Notes: generated from the sequence alone by a model not told the origin. Counted from the stretch's first letter, positions 9,244 to 22,106 are shown. The stretch: DNA of 64,000 bases from Nemertoderma westbladi (GCA_032718475.1 JAUCBJ010008216.1:1-64000); one strand, 5' to 3'. Numbers and translations: made by a program.

Positions 9244-11077
9244 ACCCTAACAGAAATGTACCGCACTAAGATTGCACCACAAGAACTGAAGACTAATCGG
9301 CTAACACCCGTTCCAAAGAAGGGCAACCTCTCCTATTTTGGTTCATATCGTGGAATTAGTCTAATCTCAATTGCAGCTAAATTATTCAACAGAATAATGT
9401 TGAATCGCATTAGGGATCCTGTAGAAAGACTCTTGCGTGGGAATCAAAATGGGTTTCGAAAAGGTAAAGGTACCTTTGAACCCATTCTGGCACTTAGAAG
9501 GATTATTGAAGAGGTTTCTACAAAGAAAGACAGACATTTGGCTGTCATATTTGTGGATTTCTTCAAGGCCTTCGATTCCGTGTCACGCCCACGCATGTTC
9601 CAAATTCTTCAGGCATATGGGATCCCCAATGAGATCATTAATGCAATCAGATCAGTATATGACGGTTCCACGACCTTTGTATCCACTACTGATGGAGACA
9701 CAGACCCATTTGAGGTTCTCTGGGGTGTCCTTCAACTACTATGATCGGCATGCTGCATTGCAGCTGCATTTTTAAGAATGCTGTGCCGGCTTGTCAACAA
9801 AATTGCACCGCCACAACTCCCTATCACCCATGACATTTGCTAGATCATCCGCATCTTTAAGGCCAGTGTCCTTTAAGATGCGTCTCAAGAAAGTCATGGG
9901 CTGTCCACCATGCTTATTCACTCCATGAGGCTGCCAAAGTACAAGATTATGCACTGGCTGGTCCTCACGGCGAAAGCAATGTCCTGCAAAGCGGAGGCGA
10001 TTTTGTTCTAGTGTCAAGCTTGGGGGAACCAATGAGACACCTCCAATGTTATATAGTGTCTGGTTGGAGATGTGTGCATTGTACTTGACACAATGAACCC
10101 GGCGTAGCATTCTTGTGAATGTCTCCTTCAAGGAGACACATTAGACCCATTCCTCTTCATTATTGTGGTGGACTATGTGCTGCAGACATCACTCGATCTT
10201 CATGAAGCTGATGGGGTGGAAATATCTCCACCATCAGGTAGCCGTAGACGTGGTTCCCCAGCATAACATCTAACCGACCTTGACTTTGCAGATGACATTG
10301 GTTTACTGTCAGAGACATTTGAAGGAGCACAGAAGCTGCTATCTAGTGTTGGCCTCTTTGTGAATTTTGTTTTCTTTGTGACAAAGACCAAAATTCTGAC
10401 AGTAAACATGGATTCAGATCAGCAGAAAATTGATCGGGATAACATTCAATCGCTGGATGGACTGGTAAGTCATGTGAACGACTTCTGCTACCTTGGATCA
10501 TGGGTTCGGAGGTCTGCTGAAGATCTCCGAATTCGCAAAGGGAAAGCCTGGTCCGCCATCCACAAGCTATCCAGGATCTGGAAGAGCTCTGACATCTCAT
10601 GCTCTTTAAAGGTACGCCTTTTCCGTGCAGCAGTAGAGCCTGTGCTGCTCTATGGTAGCCCATGCTGGGCTCTAACTGCTGAAGACACCAGGTCCTTGAA
10701 TGGCACATACACCAAGATACTTCGTCGGGTGCACAACATAGCTTATGATGCACACATAAGCAATGAGGTGTTATATAAATATGGTAACATCTCATTGCCA
10801 AGACCTAGCATCACCCTGCAGAAACGCCGTCTAATGCTTGCTGGGCACTGTTTCCGCCGGCAGGATCAACCTGTACACAACCTTGTGCTGTGGCAGCCTG
10901 CTGGCGAGAATAGACGTGGTGGACAGCCAATGACTTTCCTCAAACGCCTGCTCAAGGACACAGGACTTGAGAACAGGAATGAATTAGGAAATTGTATGGC
11001 TGACTGCAAGATCTGGGGGCGCTATGTTTCTGGGGCCGCCGGCACTGCACCCTAGTGCAAGCCGATCATCATCATCA
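9244..11077 (+). mobile_element. LINE family B (RTE-like), 5'-truncated, interrupted by a LINE A insertion
   Basis: A relative of LINE A with clearly diverged protein. 9256-9735 encodes MYRTKIAPQELKTNRL, YRGISLISIAAKLF, NQNGFRKGKG, VDFFKAFDSVSR and the start of GVLQ. After the nested element it resumes at 10132 with GDTLDPF, LTDLDFADDIG and the C-terminal region up to a stop at 11053. An in-frame TAA precedes LTDLDF (about 10263), so the copy is dead. The 3' end is gcaagccgatcatcatcatc: a short UTR and a trinucleotide tail like LINE A, but (atc)n. The left border has two cctaa units. cagtcc on both sides fits a target duplication within the satellite unit. Confidence 0.9.
9736..10123 (-). mobile_element. 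LINE family A 3' fragment nested in LINE B
   Basis: Minus-strand 5'-truncated copy: reading from the right it covers FTRMLRRVHCVKYN to the stop and ends in the (tag)n tail, seen here as ctactatgatcggc. It is flanked by tccttcaa at 9728-9735 and 10124-10131, an 8-bp target-site duplication. Removing the insert and one repeat restores the LINE B reading across GVLQGDT. This shows LINE A was active after LINE B had inserted. Confidence 0.95.
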
Positions 11078-11910
11078 GTCCGGGTGTCGGTCATTCTGCC
11101 CCTACCAGTCCGGGTGTCGGTTATTCCGTCCCAACCAGTCCAGCTGTCAGTCAGTCGGTCCCTATCAGTCCGGGTGTCGGTCATTCTGCCCCTACCTGTC
11201 TGGGTGTCGGTTATTCCATCCCAACCAGTCCAGGTGTCTGTCAGTCGGTACCTATCAGTCAGGTTGTTGGTCTTTCTGCCCCTACCTTTCCGGGTGTCGG
11301 TTATTCTGTCCCAACCAGTCAGGGTACCAGTCAGTATGTCGGTCAGTCTGCCCCTACCAGTCCGAGTGTCGGTTATTCCTTCCCTACCAGTCCAGGTGTC
11401 GGTCAGTCGGTCCCTATCAGTCCGGTTGTTGGTCTTTCTGCCCCTACCAGTCCCGGTGTCTGTCATTCCGTCCCTACCAGTCCGGGTGTCGGTTATGCCG
11501 TCCCTACCAGTCCAGGTATCGCTCAGTCGGTCCCAGTCGTCCCTATCAGTCCGGTTGTCGGTCTTTCTGCCTCTACCAGTCCGGGTGTCGGTTATTCCGT
11601 CCAAACCAGCCCAGGTGTTGGTCACTCCATCCCTACCAGTCCAGGTATCGGTCTTTCCGTCCCTATCAGTCCAGGTGTCGGTCATTCCACCCCATCCAGT
11701 CCAGGTGTCGGTCAGTCAGCCCCTCACAGTCTGGATGTTGGTCACTCCCTCCCTACCAGTGCATGTGTCAGTCATTCCGCCTCTACCAGCCTGGGTGTCG
11801 ATCATTCCATCCCTAACCCTCTGGGTGTCGGTTGTTCCGCCCCTTCTAGTCTGGACATCGGTTTGTCAGCTCCCACCAATATTGGTGTCGGTCCAACGGT
11901 ACGCACCAGC
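11078..11910 (+). repeat. 30-bp minisatellite, main block, in frame with LINE R
   Basis: About 27 units of ccaccagtccgggtgtcggt-type repeats, 30 bp each with variants. In the frame that enters the zinc finger at 11926 each unit reads as ten residues, P-T-S-P-G-V-G-x-S-x, with no stop from 11056 to the finger. A 30-bp stop-free unit stays open in all three frames, so openness alone proves little. Joining in frame to a conserved finger is the informative part. It could also be non-coding 5' UTR of the LINE. Confidence 0.9.
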
Positions 11911-14900
11911 GCCCCCAGTACCCATTGTCTATCGTGCTCACGGTTAGTGGCCATCAAAGCAAATGGTACTCTACGCATTCACGGACCAGTCTCCCAACGT
12001 TGCCTAGGGTCAGATCACCCTCCGGGAATGACAACTGGTCCCCCAACCCATTTGGGAAGCCAATCATCTGGTGAGACACTGGAGCCATCAGACATGGATA
12101 CAGGGATGGCGATGTCGCCAGTTGAGACATGTCCCTAAGGCATTGAGGACCAGCTTAGCGGAAATATTGGGTGAAATCTTAACTACGGTAGCGGAAGACC
12201 CATTGAACATACAGGCTTGGGTCCGGTTACTCATGGTTGGACACTGCTGTATCCCAGCCCCTAGACGAGGTGGAAGGAAGCACCATCGATCCCTTGCCAC
12301 TCATGTCAACCAGAAGACTATGACTCAAGGGGGCCTGGGTCTCCCTCCGGCATGGTCTGTTCCCCCTAGATCAGGTTCACAAAAGATCCAAGGGGACTCA
12401 ATTTGCCTAGCCACAGCGGTTGCCGAGAAGATAGAGGATGGGGACATTAAGGGAGCCATCAGGTTGGCATCCTCAAGGGATACTATCGCCCCAGAAACAC
12501 CAGAGACACGTTTAGGTCTACAGGAGACACACCCACCCCGACCCCTTGATAGGAGAGAACCACCCCCACCAGTTACTCAATCTGCTCGACCCAGCTCTCC
12601 CACCAATCTTTGGCAGTTAATCACTTCATTCCCCAGTGGAAGTGCAGGTGGGCCAGATGGGCTGCGTCCCCAGATTCTGAAGGATTTAATTTCCCCTATC
12701 AATGGTGAAGCAGGTGAGCGCCTACTCACATCCCTTGCATGTTTTGTTGACAGCACTGTTGCAGATGGGATACCAGTTCCTGTCCGCCCACTTTTCTTTG
12801 GGGCTAATCTTTTTGCCTTCACAAAGAGAGGTGGTGGAATCCGCCCTATTGCTGTTGGGGTCACCTTACGACGGCTATGTAGAAAGTTCATCAGTTACAT
12901 AGTGGCGGACCAATGGACCCAGTCATATGGGGCAGTGCAGCTGGGAATTGGTTGCAAGCTAGGCGCTGAGGCGGCAGTCCATGCTACAAGGGCACTTGTG
13001 TGTGGTGGCAACCATCCGGGGACGGTGTTGCTTAAAGTTGATTTCAGCAATGCGTTTAATTCCATTAGACGAGACACCATGCTGGAGAGTATACATTCCC
13101 AGTATCCCTCCATCTATAACTACACCCTCGCGGTGTATGGAGCAGCAACCTTCCTTCTCCATGGTAATGACTCCATCCTCTCCGATGAGGGAATACAACA
13201 GGGGGATACTGATTGACCTCGCGTCTTCGGGGATACTGCGAATCCAATCATCCAGGGGCTGGAATCTTGCTTCAATGTCTGGTACCTGGATGATGGGAAC
13301 ATTCTGATGACTATCGCACTGTCCTACAGGACCTGGAGAAGGTTATTAACGAAGGGAAGGGATATGGGCTATCTATCAACCCAAAGAAGAGTGCGGTGTT
13401 CTTCCTGGGTACTGAGTCAGAGGAGTCTCAGGCCCAAATACGATCAGCATTTGATGCCATTTGCCTGGGTATCCAGTACCCTCCACTGGACCAGTTAACA
13501 ATGCTGGGGGCTCTGATTGGTGAAACTGCTATCACCTCCTGTCTGACAAGAAAGGTGGGGGACCTCTCCACGCTTGTCAGCCATCTTCCACTGCTGGAGG
13601 CCCACCACGGTTTCTTCCTCCAGAGTAACTCGTTCGCCATGGCACGGCTTACGTACTTCCTCAGGACGGCTCCCTGCTTCCAGTTTCCAGCACTTCTCAG
13701 GGAATACGACCAAAGTGCCCTCCAAGAGGTTGCCAATACCGACATTGGCGATCAAGCCTGGGCCCAGTCCTGCCTCCCAGCACAATTGGGTGGACTAGGA
13801 TTGAGCTCGGCGGTGCAGCTCGCACCCTCTGCCTTTTTGGCTTCAGCTGCTGCCTGTACCGAGCTCTCCAACTGTCTACACCAGTCCGAGGGGTCTCCTG
13901 GACCATACATGGAGTCGGCCCATGCTACCCGAAGTGCATCCCTACCATGAGATTCAGCACCACCTCCCGCCATATCGAGTCAGAGAGCCTGGATGCTCCC
14001 AGTTCACGAGGAGAATCTCGCCATCCTACGCCTCGTAGCTACACCCCTTGATCTCGCCCGTTTGAACTCCCTCGCTGACCCTACTGCGGGCTGCTGGATT
14101 GATGCACTTCAAGGCGCCTCATTAGGACTGAAGCTTTCGAATTCGCAGTTTCGAATCGCTCTAAATCGAATTGGATGTAAAGTAGAGGAACCCCACACAT
14201 GCGATCAATGTGGAAATCCAGTGGCTGCGAATGGCCTCCACGGCCTTTCCTGTCGGAGGAGCGCTGGCCGTCATGTTGAATGACATTGTGAGGTGGGCGC
14301 TGGTCAGCTGTGGGGTCCCTTCCATCCTGGAGCCCCCATGCTTCTGCAGGAATGATGGGAAGAGGGTAGGTGGAGTCACCCCGGTTCCATGGTCCCAGGG
14401 CCGAACCCTCACCTGGGATGCCACAGTGGTCGATCCACTGGCACCAAGCCATGTGCACCAGATGCTAATTGCCGGAGGGGGCACCGTGGAGGGAGCAGAA
14501 CGTGGCAAAAATGCCACCTACAACGAGGTGATGGAGCAAGGCCACATCTTCCATCCCGTGGCCTTTGAAACCTTGGGTCGCCCCAGCCCGGAACTCCAAC
14601 TTCCTCCATGAGATTCGTTCCCGTCTGCAGATAGTTACCCACGAACCCCGCTCTCACCGGTTCCATCTACAACAAATCGGTATAGCCATTCTCGTGGGTA
14701 ATGCCGCTTCCATCCTAGCGACAGCGGGACCTTCTCCAGACGGCCTCTTTGAGCACCCAGACCCACATCGTTAGTTAGATGTGGAAAGGGGCAAAACCAA
14801 TCAAAATCAACGAAATGGTAGCCAATGGAGGAACCAATGGGACAACTGTAACAGTGGTCAACCAAATCTCGCTGCTAACAACAAACTCGGGGAGACCCCA

Positions 14901-15000
14901 CAGAGCGCTAAAGATACCACGTAGCCGTAGAGACTGATACCCTGTGCTACATTAATATCGTATATATATATGTACACATATGTTTTTACTCACAGACTGG
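11911..15000 (+). pseudogene. LINE family R: non-LTR retrotransposon with zinc finger, RT and restriction-like endonuclease
   Basis: Domains in order: an N-terminal finger C-L-S-C ... HGPVSQRC (11926-12006); a linker; RT motifs AGGPDGLRPQILKDL (about 12650), GGIRPIAVGVTLRRL (about 12835), LLKVDFSNAFNSIRRD (about 13030), EGIQQGD (about 13190) and WYLDDGN (about 13280); then a C-terminal C-D-Q-C ... HGLSC knuckle (about 14200), a GRTLTWDATVVDPLAPSH segment and FHPVAFETLGRPSPE. The last part looks like the CCHC plus PD-(D/E)XK type nuclease of site-specific LINEs. The reading frame shifts near 12130, 13215, 13310, 13950 and 14285 and near 14610, so the copy is inactive. The last recognisable codons end at 14774. 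The 3' end is not delimited. A second piece of this family lies at 49113-49489. Confidence 0.85.
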
Positions 15001-15597
15001 AGTTTAAATAAATATAATATAATAAATTTTAAAATTAAAATAAACTAGCATTGTATTACTTATTTAATTTATAAATTGATTTCTATTTTTAGAATTACCA
15101 ATAAATCGTTTTATATATTGCTTACTTAATGACGTCATTGATGGCACCACCCCGGCTATCGCCTCGTCATGGTCAACGATTCATTGCTAACCCATATCCA
15201 ATGCACAGTGCCCCCCCCCCCCCCCCGATGATAGACCTGTAACCTTGACAACACGCATCGGCCCCTGATGACTCAAGGTTTCTATACCATTTTTAATTAG
15301 AAGGCCTCTATTGTATCGGATCTATACATACCCCAAGACTAATGAACTAATGGCCCTCCTTTGATGATACTATAACTGGCATCGCTTTGGCTTTTTCTTA
15401 ATCCTTTGAACTCAACTCATTCTCGTATATCCCCTCAGGGTATACTAGTAACTATTTCTAGCATCAATGTTAGTGAAGGGATTAACATTGCAAACTAACG
15501 CCTAGATTACCGCTTACATATTAATGAGCAATTAACAGGGCCTCTCTCTGTTGCTGCACCCTGATTGGCTCTTTTAAGGGGGCCCTTTTGCTTTTCC
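15001..15597. other. No gene recognised; poly-C tract
   Basis: AT-rich sequence with a C run at about 15212-15226. Nothing coding. A tgacgtca palindrome at about 15130 is a single chance-compatible CRE-like site. Confidence 0.6.
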
Positions 15598-15609
15598 AAC
15601 ATTCCGAGT

Positions 15610-17552
15610 CAAAGAGTCCCGACTCAAACAGACTACAGCGGCCAAGAATGCAGTTAAGGCTGCATCTTGGTCCCTGAACAGGCAGTACTCTGTTAATCTA
15701 CAGGAGCTAATAAACCAACAGGTTGATGCCATCAATGATGCTGACGACAGCAGGCAATCATCCCAGGCATGGAAATCGATCAATCTGCTTCCTGGGCGGA
15801 AAAGCCAACCAACCACCAAGGTTAAGGCTGAATCGCCAGCCGATCGCCTCAATGGTTGGAAAGCCCACTTTGAAAAGCTCCTCAATAATGACAGGGTATT
15901 GCCTAATAACTTTATAGAAGTAAAGGTGTCTGAGTCTGTACTCCCAGATATTCCCATTGGCGATATCTCCTTTGCAGAAGTGAAGGCTGCTGCAAAGAGC
16001 ATTAAGACCAATCGTGCCAGTGGAGTAGATGGTGTTCCCCCTGAGGTCTTTAAAATACCTGAGTGTTTAAAGCTCATCTATCCCATCATAGTAGACATGT
16101 ACCGTACAACAAGAGTCCCACAAGAAATGAAAACAAATAAGTTGGTGCCAGTTCTCAAGAAGGGCAACCTAACACTCTATGGTTCTTTTCGGGCAATCTC
16201 TTTGATCTCGATTGCTGCAAAGCTATACAATAGGATTCTATTAAATCGCATCAGGGATCCCATTGAGAGACTGCACCGTGGAAATCAGAATGGGTTCCGT
16301 AAAGGTCGTGGGACCATGGAGCCTATTTTGGCACTTAGAAGGATAATTGAAGAATTATCAAAAAAGAAAGACAGGCATCTGGCTGTTATCTTTGTTGACT
16401 TCTTCAAGGCCTTTGATTCAGTCTCTCGCTCACGTATGTTCAGCATACTTTCATTATATGGGATTCCTGATGAAATTATTGCAGCAATCAGATCAGTATA
16501 CAATGGTTCGACAACATTTGTGTCTACTGTTGACGGTGACACAGAACCATTTGAAGTGTTATGGGGAGTCCTCCAAGGAGACACACTTGCACCATTCTTG
16601 TTCATTATTGTGGTTGACTATGTTCTACGCATGTCCTTAGATCATCATAATGATGATGGGGTGATGATAACTCCACCTACTGGCTCCAGAAGTCGAGGAA
16701 ATCCTGCCAAGTACCTAACTGATCTAGACTTTGCTGATGACTTAGGAGTACTCTCAGAATCATTAGAGGGAGCCCAACGGCTCCTCAGCTCATTAGAACA
16801 TGCTGCTTCTAGTGTTGGTCTTTTTATTAACTCCAGAAAGACCAAAATTCTGACAGTTAACTTTGAAAGTCCTCAGCAAGTCTCTGATCGGATGAGCATA
16901 AGCTCAAAGGATGGTATGCTTGAGCATGTGGACGACTTCTGTTACCTGGGATCATGGATCCGGAAGTCAGGTGAGGACCTTCGAATACGTAAGGGAAAGG
17001 CATGGGCAGCCTTGAATAGGCTTTCCATGATTTGGAAGTCACCGAGAATTAATCGGAAACTTAAGGTCCGATTATTTAGAGCAGCAGTAGTTCCAGTACT
17101 CCTCTACGGGAGTCCAGGCTGGGCTCTAACTGCTGAGGACACCAAATCTCTGGATGGCACATTCACAAGAATGCTATGCCGGGTTCATTGTGTCAAGTAC
17201 AATGCACACATCTCCAACCAGACACTATATAACATTGGAGGTGTCTCCTTGGTTCCCCCAAGCTTGACACTAGAACAAAATCGCCTCCGCTTTGCAGGAC
17301 ATTGCTTTCGCCGTGAGGACCAGCCAGTGCATAATCTTGTACTTTGGCAGCCTCATGGAGTGAATAAGCATGGTGGACAGCCCATGACTTTCTTGAGACG
17401 CATCTTAAAGGACACTGGCCTTAAAGATGCGGATGATCTAGCAAAAGTCATGGGTGATAGGGAGTTGTGGCGGTGCAATTTTGTTGACAAGCCGTCACAG
17501 CATTCTTAAAAATGCAGCTGCAATGCAGCATGCCGATCCTAGTAGTAGTAGT
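15610..17552 (+). mobile_element. LINE family A, 5'-truncated copy with 12-bp target duplication
   Basis: Flanked by aacattccgagt at 15598-15609 and 17553-17564. The insert starts at the K-E-S-R-L-K region just after the endonuclease, carries the whole RT and ends in the gccgatcc(tag)n tail. The inner frame is open from 15899 (first ATG-initiated segment, MPNNFIEV) to 17509, 536 residues, with VDFFKAFDSVSR, GVLQGDTLAPF and LTDLDFADDLG intact. It lacks the endonuclease and the start of the ORF, so it cannot be autonomous. A few substitutions distinguish it from the full copy (e.g. VLKKGN, CRVHC). Confidence 0.95.
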
Positions 17553-17564
17553 AACATTCCGAGT

Positions 17565-18385
17565 TGCTATTAATTAAGCCTTCACCAAGATATAACGCAT
17601 TAATTCATTTTCAAGTTTACTGTTAATATTAATTCTTCCTTCATTGCTATTTTGTTTTTCGAATTTATTATTTATTAGGAATATTTAATATCATCAACCA
17701 ACATTAAACTTGTATTCTTATCATTTCACCACATTATCGCTCCTATATGATTATTATTATTACTTATCGATCCTAACTCAGTTGTTGCATCCACCGTGTA
17801 ATCTTTTTCCAACTTAATTACGATATCGCTCTGTTCTATCGTTAAACAAACTTGTTCTCCTTCCTCGTCAACCAACATCGTCGACATTGATCATCTTGTC
17901 ATCCCAATATTATCTTTTCGTGAATAATAGCTGCTGCCGTAAGTAAAATATGTCTACTACTGTCTGACTTTACTACTGGTACTGCTCTGCCGGTAGCAAA
18001 AGCAAAAAGCAAACAGTCGGCCGTAGCCGGAGGCGACCCGAAGGCTCCTCTTTCGATAGCTGCTACCCGAGGGTAGGGGTGGGCGCTACTCCTATCCCAA
18101 GATTTACTCCCAGTTATTTAACTGGGAGTAAACTAATGTAGCAAACATTATGTAATTGATGTCTACCAATACCAGTATAGCACTAATAATATAATAGGCC
18201 TACTTCTCCAGTTTTGCTAAATCGGTAAGCGGTAGCCCCATTATTGAATATTGTCAGACTGCTGTTTATAGGCCCAAGTGGTGGTAGCCTAAACCGCTAT
18301 CGAACCATCTGACTAGTAGTACCTATACAAGGTACTGATACCTATATCAGTATATCGCTATAATCTTGCCTATCTGCTAGATAAT
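17565..18385. other. No gene recognised
   Basis: AT-rich unique-looking sequence between two LINE A copies. A short GC-richer patch lies at about 18000-18090. No ORF, tRNA or repeat signature that I can support. Confidence 0.6.
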
Positions 18386-20699
18386 ACTGGAGAAGGGTCG
18401 AACTGTAATGCATTTACACTTCGACCCTTCTCCAGTGATCACCGCCTTATTGTGGCCAAGGTAAGACTTAGTCTGCGTGCTAGCAGAACAACGAAATCTG
18501 CCTTGCCACGGCATGACTGGTCCTCTCTGTTGCAACAGCCAAGTGTGAGATCCAGCTTCACACTACAGCTAAGCAACAGGTATGAGGCTCTTGCCTCTGA
18601 GGCGGCAGATCACTGTGAGGGCTATACTGCCTTTACAGAAGCAGTTAAGTTAGCAGCTGCAGAAACAGTTCCTGTATACCCTCGAAACAGAAAAAGGGCC
18701 CCTTGGACTGACAACAAAATTCAGAAGTGCCGAAATGACCTTCATAAGGCGCAGAAAGAGTCCCGACTCAAACAGACTACAGCGGCCAAGAATGCAGTTA
18801 AAGCTGCATCTAGGTCCCTGAACAGGCAGTACTCTGTTAATCTACAGGAGCTAATAAACCAACAGGTTGATGCCATCAATGATGCTGACGACAGCAGGCA
18901 ATCATCCCAGGCATGGAAATCGATCAATCTGCTTACTGGGCGGAAAAGCCAACCAACCACCAAGGTTAAGGCTGAATCACCAGCCGATCGCCTCAATGGT
19001 TGGAAAGCCCACTTTGAAAAGCTCCTCAATAATGACAGGGTATTGCCTGATAACTTTATAGAAGTAAAAGTGTCTGAGTCTGTACTCCCAGATATTCCCA
19101 TTGGCGATATCTCCTTTGCAGAAGTGAAGGCTGCTGCAAAGAGCATTAAGACCAATCGTGCCAGTGGAGTAGATGGTGTTCCCCCTGAGGTCTTTAAAAT
19201 ACCTGAGTGTTTAAAGCTCATCTATCCCATCATAGTAGATATGTACCGTACAACAAGAGTCCCACAAGAAATGAAAACAAATAAGTTGGTGCCAGTTCCC
19301 AAGAAGGGCAACCTAACACTCTATGGTTCTTTTCGGGGAATCTCATTGATCTCGATTGCTGCAAAACTATACAATAGAATTCTATTAAATCGCATCAGGG
19401 ATCCCATTGAGAGACTGCTACGTGGAAATCAGAATGGGTTCCGTAAAGGTCGTGGGACCATGGAGCCCATTTTGGCACTTAGAAGGATAATTGAAGAGTT
19501 ATCAAAAAAGAAAGACAGGCATCTGGCTGTTATCTTTGTTGACTTCTTCAAGGCCTTTGATTCAGTCTCTCGCTCACGTATGTTCAGCATACTTTCATTA
19601 TATGGGATTCCTGGTGAAATTATTGCAGCAATCAGATCAGTATACGATGGTTCGACAACATTTGTGTCTACTGTTGATGGTGACACAGAACCATTTGAAG
19701 TGTTATGGGGCGTCCTCCAAGGAGACACACTTGCACCATTCTTGTTCATTATTGTGGTTGACTATGTTCTACGCATGTCCTTAGATCATCATAATGATGA
19801 TGGGGTGATGATAACTCCACCTACTGGCTCCAGAAGTCGAGGAAATCCTGCCAAGTACCTAACTGATCTAGACTTTGCTGATGACTTAGGAGTACTCTCA
19901 GAATCATTAGAGGGAGCCCAGCGGCTCCTCAGCTCATTAGAACATGCTGCTTCTAGTGTTGGTCTTTTTATTAACTCCAGAAAGACAAAAATTCTGACAG
20001 TTAACTTTGAAAGTCCTCAGCAAGTCTCTGATCGGATGAGCATAAGCTCAAAGGATGGTATGCTTGAGCATGTGGACGACTTCTGTTACCTGGGATCATG
20101 GATCCGGAAGTCAGGTGAGGACCTTCGAATACGTAAGGGAAAGGCATGGGCAGCCTTGAATAGGCTTTCCAGGATTTGGAAGTCACCTAGAATTAATCGG
20201 AAACTTAAGGTCCGATTATTCAGAGCAGCAGTAGTTCCAGTACTCCTCTACGGGAGTCCATGCTGGGCTCTAACTGCTGAGGACACCAAATCTCTGGATG
20301 GCACATTCACAAGAATGCTACGCCGGGTACATTGTGTCAAGTACAATGCACACATCTCCAACCAGACACTATATAACATTGGAGGTGTCTCATTGGTTCC
20401 CCCAAGCTTGACACTAGAACAAAATCGCCTCCGCTTTGCAGGACATTGCTTTCGCCGTGAGGACCAGCCAGTGCATAATCTTGTACTTTGGCAGCCTCAT
20501 GGAGTGAATAAGCATGGTGGACAGCCCATGACTTTCTTGAGACGCATCTTAAAGGACACTGGCCTTAAAGATGCGGATGATCTAGCAAATGTCATGGGTG
20601 ATAGGGAGTTGTGGCGGTGCAATTTTGTTGACAAGCCGGCATAGCATTCTTAAAAATGCAGCTGCAATGCAGCATGCCGATCCTAGTCCTAGTAGTAGT
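18386..20699 (+). mobile_element. LINE family A, 5'-truncated copy with intact RT
   Basis: Begins near the end of the endonuclease (SSDHRLIVAKVRL) and runs to the (tag)n tail at about 20699. The frame is open from 18452 to 20644. By eye I count about seven amino-acid differences from the full-length copy over roughly 720 residues, so both are young. It keeps a three-residue AKV segment (ggccaaggt) missing from the full copy at 35058. The stop is two codons early (cagcattct became tagcattct). At the 5' border 18386-18401 is the exact inverse of 18421-18436, a 16-bp foldback at the truncation point. No clear target duplication was found. Confidence 0.93.
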
Positions 20700-20847
20700 A
20701 TCACCCGACTGCCTGAGCAACTGAGTTTGGCCTAGTGCCGTAGTATTGGTAACTGATTCATACCTACAGTATTTTTAACAAAGAATACAGTATATTTTAT
20801 CTTTTTTTATTTTTACAAATAAACAATTTATTTTTTCTAGATTCTAG

Positions 20848-21467
20848 ATGCCAAGATCATCGAATATAGTCAACTGCCCAATCTGCGATAAAGAGATATG
20901 GAGCGATACATTATCCCACTACATTAAAATACATTTCAAGCAATATAATGGAGCGATACATTATCCCACTACATTAAAATACATTTCACGCAATATAGAT
21001 GCGACTGCTGCCGGACATGATCCTCCGAGAAGAAGACGATGGTTAACCATCTGGCTTTATGCCACCATGGAGGGACCGCATTTACTTTTGTAAATGAGCC
21101 AGCTGATTGCCATTGCGGAGATTTGTTCACCCTGTCTTGCTTCGCTGATCACAATTGCTATACCCATCTTTTTAGTTGGAAACGCAAACCTCCCTCTAAC
21201 TCCCAATCATCCTCCACCAACTCTACCCCGGAACAAGTCGGCAGCGGCTCAAATAATGAGCCATCAATATCGCGAGGGTATAACAATATATCCCCAAACA
21301 ATCTGTTTCAACCTCCCACCAATGGAACCGCACACGGGCTTTTGTTTACATATATCCAAGAACTCTCAGAACCATTACTCGATGTTGAAATAACTTTAAA
21401 CGAAAATTTTCAGCATATTCAAGAACACATTAGTAACCATTTAAATACTGTTATGGCATCTTTTTAA
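20848..21467 (+). pseudogene. Unrecognised ORF remnants with zinc-binding patterns
   Basis: 20848-20990 encodes CPICDKEIWSDTLSHYIKIH, a C2H2 finger, followed by a direct duplication of about 50 bp (tggagcgatacattatccca occurs at about 20899 and 20948). In another frame 21039-21467 is open for 142 codons with a histidine- and cysteine-rich start (MVNHLALCHHGG, CHCGDLF, DHNCYTHLFSWKR) and a serine/asparagine-rich tail. I do not recognise the protein. The position just upstream of a viral-type DNA polymerase relic suggests they may belong to one decayed element, but that is inference. 21468-22094 holds an AT dinucleotide-rich stretch (21755-21805) and nothing else that I can name. Confidence 0.4.
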
Positions 21468-22106
21468 AAGTCTAGCTAACTATTAATATCGTAATGGAAT
21501 GCGAAACCAGCGAAGGTTTTCAGATAGAGTCCTCTTGTTTTAAATCTAGCAGTGACAACAATCAAATTCTGAATAATAATGATTTTAATAACTGGTTTTC
21601 CCATGCTGTAAACCAAATCGATCAGTTGCTTAGCGTCTTTCTCTGCCTCGGCTTGGGTTGGAACATTATTTCTATTGAGCAAATAAGTATTGAGATTGCA
21701 TGCTCCCAATGCAACCCCTATTTAAAGGGACACGGCTTTAATAATTATAAAATATTATAAATATATATATATTATATATTATATTATATTATATTATATA
21801 TACAGTAGTGGCCACGGTGAATTATAAAAAGATTGATAGGAAAAAAAATAATATTCGTAGAACATCAACATAATACTCCTTTCCTAAACATGTTTGATTT
21901 TTCTAATTTAACTTTTCCAGTAGCTGTATAAACATTTTATATTGGAGTAATACAGAAGAACTATCCATTCATAATCAGCCAGTAGTACTCACTGCTCTGA
22001 TAAAACTGTAATAAATTTATTATTTATCGAAGCCACAACCAAAAATCCCGCCCACTATGTAGCTATTACTAACATAGATAGACTAATAAATACAAAAGCT
22101 ACTTCT

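Noticed and set aside
9244-9256. Telomere-like cctaaccctaac at the LINE B 5' border
   Set aside because: Only two units; chance or junction filler. Not an interstitial telomere.
10984-11685. Minus-strand 233-residue ORF in the 30-bp array
   Set aside because: Shadow of the minisatellite. Only the + frame that joins the LINE finger has any supporting context.
15130-15140. CRE-like tgacgtca site
   Set aside because: Single 8-bp palindrome without a nearby gene; not supportable.
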